Source: Alphaproteobacteria bacterium
Lineage (GTDB): Bacteria > Pseudomonadota > Alphaproteobacteria > GCA-2731375
DNA: 7,792 bases
Direction of reading: 5' to 3'
Assembly (NCBI GenBank): GCA_030746295.1
Contig: JASLMY010000234.1
Location: forward strand, 1 to 7,792
Numbering within the stretch: the first letter of the stretch is position 1; each line of letters starts with the position of its first letter. Of the stretch, positions 1-4,813 are shown piece after piece. The notes under the pieces are model-generated. The model made no database searches. It was not told the origin of the DNA and was given only the letters and a program-made list of their open reading frames with translations. A program made the position numbers and the translations under genes.

Positions 1-8
1 ATCTAACG

Positions 9-620
9 TCAGAGCCCCGGTCGCTTGAAGTCCTCGCGCGCGCGCTGAACTTCGGCTCTGATCACGCAGGCCTCGACATGATCGTTGATCAGCCCCATCG
101 CCTGCATGAAGGCGTAGACCGTGGTCGGTCCGACGAATTTCCAGCCTTGCTTCTTCAGGTCCCTCGCCAGGGCAATCGATTCCGCCGAGGTCGACGCGGC
201 CTGCGGTTTCGCGAGCTGTTTGGTGTCGGCTTCGTAACGCCAAAAGAAGGCCGCCAGCGAGCCTTCGCGTTCGACGAGCTCGCGGGCCCGTCGGGCATTG
301 TTGACCGTCGCCTCGATCTTGCCGCGATGCCGGACGATGCGGTCATCCCCGAGCAGGCGATCGATGTCGCGCTCGGTGTAGCGCGCTATCCTGTCGAAAT
401 CGAAATCATGGAACGCCGCACGGAAGGCCTCACGCTTGGCGAGGATGGTGCGCCAACTCAGTCCGGATTGAAAGCTCTCCAGGCTCAACTTCTCGAACAA
501 GCGGCGGTCATCGCCATCCGGGTAGCCCCATTCCGTATCGTGATAGTCGAGAAACTCCGGCGCCGCACCGCACCAGCGGCAGCGTAGCTTGCCGTCCGGA
601 CCCAAGGTCGTTTTGCTCAT
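9..620 (-). CDS. tag: DNA-3-methyladenine glycosylase I (Tag)
   Basis: A 203-residue base-excision repair enzyme that removes 3-methyladenine from alkylated DNA in the cytoplasm. Seen in sequence: the N-terminal RCRWCG and YHDTEWG motifs, LESFQSGLSW around residues 47-56, and NDHVEAC at 179-185. By spacing against E. coli Tag, C14, H27, H181 and C185 match the four zinc ligands (Cys4, His17, His175, Cys179) and E48 matches the base-recognition glutamate Glu38, so the enzyme looks intact. Length is close to the family norm (about 187-200), with a slightly long N-terminus. The ATG at 618-620 has only a weak Shine-Dalgarno (GAGA close by, GAGGA further upstream). It lies 42 bases after the yciI-like gene in the same direction and is probably its operon partner, which would put alkylation repair under the TetR-controlled promoter; that link is inference. 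Family assignment is secure. Confidence 0.96.
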   Translation of the reverse strand: MSKTTLGPDGKLRCRWCGAAPEFLDYHDTEWGYPDGDDRRLFEKLSLESFQSGLSWRTILAKREAFRAAFHDFDFDRIARYTERDIDRLLGDDRIVRHRGKIEATVNNARRARELVEREGSLAAFFWRYEADTKQLAKPQAASTSAESIALARDLKKQGWKFVGPTTVYAFMQAMGLINDHVEACVIRAEVQRAREDFKRPGL

Positions 621-662
621 CTGTCTCGTGTCCTCGCAGCGTGAAGACGGATCGGAGGTCTT

Positions 663-950
663 TCAGGCGAGCAGAAACTCCAGGCGTGCATCGGATCTCG
701 ACGGCGCGATTTCGAGGATTTCGGCGTTCACGACATCCTCTGCCACGAACGGATCGTCGTTCACCCGGCGTTGGAGATCCGAAAGCGACGTGTTGTGTGC
801 CAAGATCCCGCCGCCCAGATCGGGTCGAACACTGCCGACCAACAGGAATACGCCATCATCGAAACCGCGGTTGATCCATTCCTTGTGACCCGCCATGAAC
901 TGGTTGGCTCGGTCTTTCTCACCGGAAAATCTGAGAAGTATTAGGAACAT
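663..950 (-). CDS. YciI-like (YCII-related) small protein
   Basis: A 95-residue protein of the YCII family, a small ferredoxin-like alpha/beta fold found alone or beside regulators and dehydrogenases. Its biochemical role is mostly unknown; the family is suspected of having an enzymatic site with a conserved His and Asp. Visible here are the opening strand MFLILLRFSG, H22 in the GHKEW helix, the strand FLLVGSVRPDLGGGIL, and NDDPFVAEDVV near 64-74 with the usual DPF motif. The frame stays open upstream for about 100 more codons, but that part is Arg-rich antisense of tetR. The ATG at 948-950 is the right start: AAGGGAG lies about 10 bases upstream and translation begins exactly where family members begin. 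It follows tetR by 56 bases and precedes tag by 42, so a tetR-yciI-tag transcript is likely. Family confident, function unknown. Confidence 0.9.
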   Translation of the reverse strand: MFLILLRFSGEKDRANQFMAGHKEWINRGFDDGVFLLVGSVRPDLGGGILAHNTSLSDLQRRVNDDPFVAEDVVNAEILEIAPSRSDARLEFLLA

Positions 951-1006
951 CCGATCTGTTCTCCCTTGGTCTTGGTCTGCCGGGTGCGCGGTCTCGGCAA
1001 CATGCG

Positions 1007-1612
1007 CTAACCGGCCCCGTGTTCGTCGTCGGTGCCGCGCGCGGCTTCTTCCGCGCAGGATTGCAGCCAGTCGCACATCTGCTCGACTTCTTGCTTGATG
1101 AACTCTTCGTCGTGAAAGGCGTTCGCCAGCGTGGCGACACCCTGGCTGCGGGCGAGAAGATGCATCGCCAGCGCGTCGGCATCCGCCTTGCGGCCGAGCA
1201 GCGCGAACTGCCTGCGCAGCCAGGTCCGAAACAGCGTGAAAAGCTCGTTCGCCTCGCATTGCGAGCCATGGCCCAGCTTCGATAGCTCGCTAGACAGCGT
1301 GCCGACCGGGCAGCCGTAACGCTCTATGTCGGCCCGGTTCGCGATCAGAATGTGGATGAAGCTTCGTATACGGTCGGCGGGCCTATCCCCCTCGATTTCC
1401 CACTGCTCCAGCATCATTCGCGTGTTGGCCAGACGCAGATTGATGACGGCGTCCAGGATCTCGTCCTTGGTCTTGAAGTGGTAATAGAAATTGCCGCGCG
1501 AGATCCGCACGACGTCCGCGATATCGGAGAAGGAGGTATGCTCGTAACCTCGCCGATAGAACAGCTGATCGGCCGCCTCGACAATGTGATCGCGGGTCGT
1601 CTTGTCGCTCAT
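1007..1612 (-). CDS. TetR-family transcriptional repressor, NemR-like sensor cysteine
   Basis: A 201-residue DNA-binding repressor. The N-terminal TetR helix-turn-helix spans about residues 8-53 (TSFSDIADVV, ISRGNFYYHF, KTKDEIL); the rest is the helical ligand-binding and dimer domain. Residues 100-109 read GCPVGTLSSE. This aligns by eye with SGCLTVKLSAE of E. coli NemR, whose Cys106 in that motif senses bleach and reactive carbonyls, so C101 is a candidate sensor. Caveat: a GCP motif is common in several TetR subfamilies and need not be redox active. Other cysteines are C119, C180 and C186. The ATG at 1610-1612 has a good Shine-Dalgarno (GGAGAGG, 7 bases upstream) and overlaps the stop of an upstream frame (ATGA). 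About 300 bases upstream, two identical-type palindromes lie on the likely promoter, implying autorepression. It probably controls the yciI-like gene and tag downstream, and perhaps genes elsewhere. Confidence 0.93.
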   Translation of the reverse strand: MSDKTTRDHIVEAADQLFYRRGYEHTSFSDIADVVRISRGNFYYHFKTKDEILDAVINLRLANTRMMLEQWEIEGDRPADRIRSFIHILIANRADIERYGCPVGTLSSELSKLGHGSQCEANELFTLFRTWLRRQFALLGRKADADALAMHLLARSQGVATLANAFHDEEFIKQEVEQMCDWLQSCAEEAARGTDDEHGAG

Positions 1613-1914
1613 GAAGCCGCCTCTCCGGCCAACCGTGCCTCGAGGCTCGGGCCGCTGAAGTAGTTTCGTCGCCGTGAAAGGGGCGCGCCATGTCCCCAGC
1701 CGGGACCTGGTCGGATGGGCTGGTCACCCAACCGACGCCGGCGCGATGTCGACGGTCGGTCATCGTCGTGGGCCGCACGACGCCATATTCGCCGGCTCGA
1801 ATTCGCGCCGTCTCGGCCTCGAGCATCCTTTATGGCGAGCCTCGGCTCGCCCGACGGAAACGGCGCGAACAGATCCATGGGCATGGTGTGCTCCGGCATC
1901 CCGAGTCGCTGCAT
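1613..1914 (-). other. Leader between promoter and tetR; possible decayed gene
   Basis: About 300 bases separate the regulated promoter from tetR. One minus frame is open from an ATG at 1912-1914 to a TGA overlapping the tetR start (ATGA). A better start is the ATG at 1882-1884, with GGAG six bases upstream, giving 91 residues. The beginning (MPMDLFAPFPSGEPRLAIKD) looks codon-biased like a real protein, the middle becomes Arg-rich, and the end (YFSGPSLEARLAGEAAS) again looks real. Between them, another frame (AGEYGVVRP, GWVTSPSDQVPAGDMARPF, GDETT) looks more protein-like. The pattern would fit a gene broken by two frameshifts or deletions, but I recognise no family and it may simply be a long untranslated leader. 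The stop/start overlap would couple translation of any product to tetR. Confidence 0.3.
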
Positions 1915-1930
1915 TAGGACGATTGTCCTA
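1915..1930. promoter_or_regulatory. TetR operator copy 1 (start-proximal)
   Basis: A 16-bp inverted repeat, TAGGACGATTGTCCTA: perfect 6-bp arms around a 4-base centre. It lies just downstream of the predicted transcription start, so a bound repressor would block initiation or escape. Architecture and length match TetR-family operators such as the NemR box (TAGACC-n4-GGTCTA), with which it shares the outer TAG/CTA and the spacing. The adjacent TetR gene is the obvious binder; this is inference. Confidence 0.8.
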
Positions 1931-1940
1931 CACTGAGCCA

Positions 1941-1969
1941 AAATTAGGACGACCGTCCTAACCTGTCAA
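1941..1969 (-). promoter_or_regulatory. Sigma70-type promoter for the tetR operon
   Basis: Reading the minus strand, a perfect -35 TTGACA (plus positions 1964-1969) is followed after exactly 17 bases by TAATTT (1941-1946), a 4-of-6 match to the -10 consensus. Transcription should start near 1934. The region is visibly more AT-rich than its surroundings. One palindromic operator fills the spacer and another covers the expected start. It faces tetR, the yciI-like gene and tag. No comparable promoter is visible directly in front of tetR. Confidence 0.72.
1945..1960. promoter_or_regulatory. TetR operator copy 2 (in promoter spacer)
   Basis: The second copy, TAGGACGACCGTCCTA, has the same arms as copy 1 and extends to an 18-bp perfect-arm palindrome with the flanking T and A (1944-1961). 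It occupies most of the spacer between -35 and -10 and overlaps the upstream part of the -10 element. The centre is 30 bp from the centre of copy 1, about three helical turns, so two repressor dimers could bind on the same face of the DNA. The centres differ (GATT versus GACC), which points to selection on the arms. Confidence 0.82.
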
Positions 1970-2051
1970 GGGCTGGGCGGATGTGAAATTCGCCGAACCG
2001 GCGTCGTCTTCGAGCGCTGGCCGCGAAAGGCGGCGGTCGTACCGGGCTCGC
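1962..2051. other. Spacer between SDR gene end and tetR promoter; weak hairpins
   Basis: About 90 bases with no gene. Two short perfect hairpins are visible: CGCCG/CGGCG with a 3-base loop (1991-2003), which on the minus strand is followed by AATTTC and could weakly terminate the SDR transcript, and GCCGC/GCGGC with loop GAAAG (2020-2034). Both stems are only 5 bp and neither has a real U-run, so terminator function is a guess. Confidence 0.25.
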
Positions 2052-2894
2052 TCAGAAGGCGGTCGCCGGCAGGCCGCCGCCGTCGACCGGGATCGCCTGG
2101 CCGGTGATGAAGCTGGCCTCCTCGGAGACGAGATGGGCGACGGTGGCGGCGATCTCCTCCGGCCGGCCGTGGCGGCCCACGGGAATTGCCTTCGCCCGCT
2201 CGGCGAGCCCGGCCTCGACGTCGCTCCAGCCGGCCCGAAGCGTCGAGCTGATCGCCCGGTCGGTGCGGATCGAGCCCGGGCAGATGCAGTTGACGGTGAT
2301 GCCGTGGCGCGCCAGGTCGTAGCTGAGCGAGCGGGTGAAGCCGATCACGGCTGCCTTGGAGGCGCAGTAGGCGGCCCGCTCGGGCAGCGCCACCAGGCCC
2401 GCTACCGACGACATCGAGACGATCCGGCCATAGCCTTGGCTCTTCATATGCGGCACGGCGGCGCGGCTCATCAGGAAGCAGCCGCGGAGGTTGATCGCCA
2501 TGACCGCCTCCCAGGCGGCGAGCGGTATGTCCTCGATCTGGCCGCGGTCCTGGCCGTGCGGGGCGCCGGCGTTGTTCACCAGCACGTCGAGGCGGCCGTA
2601 TTTGTCGAGGGTCCGGTCGACGAGATGCGCCGCGCCGTCTTCCGTCGAGACATCGCCGGTCAGGCTCAGCGCCGCGCCGCCGGCGGCCTCGATCCGGGCG
2701 ATCAGCGTGTCCAGCCCCTGCCAGCCGGTGTTGGTGCGCTCGGCGGTGTTGTCGTTGTCGACCCCGGCTGCCGCCACGTCGGAGACGGCGACGATGAAGC
2801 CGTCCGCCGCCAGGCGCTGGGCGATCGCCGCGCCGATGCCGTTCTCCTTGCCGCAGCCGGTGATCAGGGCCACGCGTCTTTCTGATTCAGCCAT
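2052..2894 (-). CDS. SDR-family NAD(P)-dependent oxidoreductase
   Basis: A 280-residue short-chain dehydrogenase/reductase from the ATG at 2892-2894; a GTG one codon upstream is the alternative. These enzymes interconvert alcohols and ketones with NAD(P)(H). Seen: glycine-rich loop TGCGKENGIG (residues 13-22), D39 at the end of beta-2 favouring NAD over NADP, NNAG (107-110), N135, S163 and the catalytic YCASK (Y176, K180), then PGSIRTD and the C-terminal ITGQAIPVDGG typical of 3-oxoacyl-ACP-reductase-like classical SDRs. Odd features: a two-residue expansion in the glycine loop and roughly 16 extra residues after D39, containing GWQGL. The divergent neighbour is an enoyl-CoA isomerase-like gene, so oxidation of a hydroxyacyl-CoA or alcohol in the same pathway is plausible, but the substrate is unknown. 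Family certain. Confidence 0.93.
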   Translation of the reverse strand: MAESERRVALITGCGKENGIGAAIAQRLAADGFIVAVSDVAAAGVDNDNTAERTNTGWQGLDTLIARIEAAGGAALSLTGDVSTEDGAAHLVDRTLDKYGRLDVLVNNAGAPHGQDRGQIEDIPLAAWEAVMAINLRGCFLMSRAAVPHMKSQGYGRIVSMSSVAGLVALPERAAYCASKAAVIGFTRSLSYDLARHGITVNCICPGSIRTDRAISSTLRAGWSDVEAGLAERAKAIPVGRHGRPEEIAATVAHLVSEEASFITGQAIPVDGGGLPATAF

Positions 2895-2923
2895 CACTAC
2901 CGTCCGCTCGAATGCCGACCCGA

Positions 2924-2953
2924 ACTATAGCGCCCCGGCCGCGGTGGCCACAA
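2924..2953 (-). promoter_or_regulatory. Probable promoter of the SDR gene
   Basis: On the minus strand TATAGT (plus 2924-2929; 5 of 6 against TATAAT) is preceded after 18 bases by TTGTGG (2948-2953; first three bases match TTGACA). The expected start near 2917 leaves a leader of about 23 bases before the ATG. I see no equally good promoter for the divergent plus-strand gene in this 170-base interval. Confidence 0.45.
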
Positions 2954-3065
2954 ACGGGCCCCGGCGCCGTGTCTTTTCCAGGCAGCGAGGGGTGTGAGGC
3001 GGGCTGCCGATGGCGCTACGATGCCCACGAACGGCCGTGGCGGCGTTGCAACGAGGGAGGACCCA

Positions 3066-3824
3066 TTGGCGGGGGTGATCAGCGAGGCGGCGGACGGCTG
3101 CACGCGTGTCCGGTTGTCGTCGGGCGAGACCAACGTCTTGACGACGGAGGTCCTTCGGGCTCTGGCGAGCGCGCTCGACGATGCCGAGCGGACGGCGCGC
3201 GGCGTCATGCTGTGCGGTGGCGACAAGTTCTTCTCCAACGGCGTCGACCTCGAGTGGGCACTGTCCCAGTCCGCTGCCGAGATGCGCCTCATGTTCTTGG
3301 AGCTGGGCAGGTGCATCTTGCAGCTGCTGGAATCGCCGCTGCCGATCGTCGGCGTCGCCAAGGGGCACGCGATCGGTGGCGCGCTGGCCATGCTTCTCGC
3401 CTGCGACTATCGCTACGCGGGCACCGGCCGCGTCCTGCTCGGCAAGCCCGAGATCCTACTGGGCGTACCCAACCCCTATTTCGGCGATCAGTTGCTGCGC
3501 TTCGTCGCCGGCGATTTTGTCGCTTCCGATCTGATCTACACCGGCCGGCTGGTGAGCGGCGAAGAGGGCCGCGCCCTCAACCTGGTGCACGAGGTGGGCG
3601 AGAAGGCGGAGATCGAGGCCGCCGCCTGGCAACGTCTGATGACGCTCACGGAACTCGCGCCCGAGGCGTTCTCGGAATCGAAGCGGATGCGGGTCGGCAA
3701 GTTCTGCGCCGACGCGAGAGAGCAGATGTCGGCCCGGGTGGCGCGGCAGGTCGAGATTTGGTGCAGCGACGAGGCCCAGACCCGGCTGCGCGCGGCGGCA
3801 GAACGGCTCGCGCGCCGGGGCTGA
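3066..3824 (+). CDS. Enoyl-CoA hydratase/isomerase family protein, Delta3,Delta2-enoyl-CoA isomerase-like
   Basis: A crotonase-fold enzyme of about 252 residues acting on acyl-CoA thioesters. Motifs from the chosen start: GGDKFFSNGVDLEW (about 51-64, first oxyanion strand), GHAIGGALAMLLACDY (100-115, second oxyanion glycines) and GKPEILLGVPNPYFG (126-140). Against rat mitochondrial hydratase, the Glu144 position is alanine (A108) while the Glu164 equivalent is kept (E129). That loss, plus FFSNGxDLxWA and PxxYF, resembles plant peroxisomal Delta3,Delta2-enoyl-CoA isomerases more than hydratases, so double-bond isomerisation is the better guess. Start: TTG at 3066-3068 has a strong GGGAGGA five bases upstream and gives a family-typical N-terminus. 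GTG at 2994 or ATG at 3021 in the same frame would add 24 or 15 atypical residues. Ends 16 bases before the hydrolase gene, probably an operon. Confidence 0.88.
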   Translation: MAGVISEAADGCTRVRLSSGETNVLTTEVLRALASALDDAERTARGVMLCGGDKFFSNGVDLEWALSQSAAEMRLMFLELGRCILQLLESPLPIVGVAKGHAIGGALAMLLACDYRYAGTGRVLLGKPEILLGVPNPYFGDQLLRFVAGDFVASDLIYTGRLVSGEEGRALNLVHEVGEKAEIEAAAWQRLMTLTELAPEAFSESKRMRVGKFCADAREQMSARVARQVEIWCSDEAQTRLRAAAERLARRG

Positions 3825-3840
3825 GCCGAGCGAGGGGCCG

Positions 3841-4629
3841 ATGCCATCGAAAACCTGGATCGACGACGGGACCCGGATCCGCATCGACGGCGACGGTCCG
3901 ACGGTGGTGCTGGCCCACGGCGTGCTGATGGACATGGGCATGTGGGAGCGCCAGGTCGCTGGCCTTGCCAAGGATCACCGCGTCGTACGCTTCGACATGT
4001 GGGGCCATGGCGGCTCGACCGACCCGGCGGGGCCGCGGACGCTCGACGACTTCGTCGGGCAGCTGGCCAAGGTCGTCGCCATCGCCGGTGATCGGGGGCC
4101 GCCGGCGCTGGTCGGCTTCTCCATGGGCGGCCTCTTGGCGCAGGCCTTCGCGGTTCAGCAGTCCGGCGCGCTCGACCGGCTGGTGCTGATGAACGCGGTC
4201 TACGATCGCAGCGCGGACCAGGCCCGAGCCTCGGCCGCGCGGCTGGCCGACTTCGAGCGCTCAGGCATCGCCGGTTGTGCCGAGGCGACGGTCCAGCGCT
4301 GGTTCACCGAGGCCGAGCGGGAGACCTTGGCGCGCGAGATCGCCCTGATCGAGGGCTGGATGCGGGCCGGCGACGAGGCTGCCAAGCTCAAGGCCTATCG
4401 GGTCTTCGCCACCGCCGGCGGCTCGCTCGTCGGCAAGCTCGACCGCATCGGCTGCCCGACCCTGGTGCTGACCGGCGAGCACGACGTCGGCTCCACTGCC
4501 GAGATGGCCCGGCGCATGGCGGCCGAGATACCCGGGGCAAGACTGGAAATTGTGCCCGAACAGCGGCACATGATGGGCGTCGTGGCGGCGGCCGAGGTCA
4601 ATCGAATCCTGCGGGCGTTCCTGGCCTGA
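3841..4629 (+). CDS. Alpha/beta-fold hydrolase
   Basis: A 262-residue cytoplasmic hydrolase with a complete catalytic triad. Seen: oxyanion motif AHGVLMD (25-31), DMWGHGGS (52-59), nucleophile elbow GFSMGG with S94, aspartate D215 in LTGEHD and histidine H243 in EQRHMM. A helical cap lies between about residues 120 and 195. Size and layout match the 3-oxoadipate enol-lactonase/esterase group, which hydrolyses lactones, esters or C-C bonds in catabolic pathways; sequence alone does not choose the substrate. The ATG at 3841 has GAGGGG just upstream. It follows the isomerase-like gene by 16 bases and precedes the acyl-CoA ligase by 184, suggesting a step in the same acyl-CoA pathway, for example ring-product opening or thioester release (inference). 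No signal peptide. Confidence 0.92.
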   Translation: MPSKTWIDDGTRIRIDGDGPTVVLAHGVLMDMGMWERQVAGLAKDHRVVRFDMWGHGGSTDPAGPRTLDDFVGQLAKVVAIAGDRGPPALVGFSMGGLLAQAFAVQQSGALDRLVLMNAVYDRSADQARASAARLADFERSGIAGCAEATVQRWFTEAERETLAREIALIEGWMRAGDEAAKLKAYRVFATAGGSLVGKLDRIGCPTLVLTGEHDVGSTAEMARRMAAEIPGARLEIVPEQRHMMGVVAAAEVNRILRAFLA

Positions 4630-4813
4630 GCAGACCGGGGCGACCGGCCGTGCTCACCTGTCGGCGGTGCCGGAGCCGCCGCCCGCGCGAGCTATCGCGG
4701 CGTTGCTGTCCGCTTGACCCGGAACTACCATTCGTAGCGGGTCAAGAGAGAGGGTCCGCTCGGATTTCGCAATCGGGCGCTTTCGTCGACGATCGCCTGA
4801 TCGACGTGATGAG
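4630..4813 (+). other. 184-base intergenic region before the ligase
   Basis: No gene is seen here. After the hydrolase stop there is a GC-rich hairpin GGCGG/CCGCC (4663-4680) without a U-run, then a longer hairpin at 4713-4746 described separately. A weak promoter candidate reads plus: TTGCTG (4703-4708), 17 bases, TACCAT (4726-4731). It matches consensus poorly (3 and 4 of 6). The interval could therefore hold attenuation, RNA processing or an internal promoter for the ligase and second crotonase. Confidence 0.3.
4713..4746. promoter_or_regulatory. Two-tier inverted repeat upstream of the acyl-CoA ligase gene
   Basis: Perfect 9-bp arms CTTGACCCG (4713-4721) and CGGGTCAAG (4738-4746) enclose a second perfect 4-bp stem CTAC/GTAG (4725-4728, 4734-4737) with loop CATTC; only a 3-base GAA bulge separates the two stems on the left side. 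As RNA this is a stable 13-bp hairpin. As DNA it is a 34-bp dyad that overlaps the weak -10 candidate. No U-run follows, so a simple intrinsic terminator is unlikely; an operator, processing site or mRNA-stability element remains possible. Confidence 0.5.

Noticed and set aside
951..1006. Possible promoter or terminator between tetR and the yciI-like gene.
   Set aside because: Only a short CTTGGT direct repeat is visible, with no -10/-35 pair and no convincing stem.
951..1259. The upstream extension of the yciI-like reading frame, which would give a 198-residue protein.
   Set aside because: The extra 103 residues are Arg-rich antisense-type sequence overlapping tetR; the internal ATG at 948-950 has a good Shine-Dalgarno and matches the family start.
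1613..1914. Calling the leader a remnant of an Old Yellow Enzyme (nemA-like) gene.
   Set aside because: Only a few N-terminal residues fit the LFxPxxxG pattern and no FMN-binding or catalytic motif is present; kept only as a remark in the finding.
1983..2885. A 300-codon plus-strand open frame opposite the SDR gene.
   Set aside because: Low-complexity Arg/Ala/Gly/Asp composition, no domain, and it fully overlaps a clear SDR on the other strand.
2912..3928. A 338-codon plus-strand open frame overlapping the first crotonase and the start of the hydrolase.
   Set aside because: Arg-rich translation in a shifted frame; two well-recognised genes occupy the same DNA.
4663..4680. GC-rich hairpin after the hydrolase gene as an intrinsic terminator.
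   Set aside because: The stem is 5 bp with no following U-run; in DNA this GC-rich such stems arise by chance.
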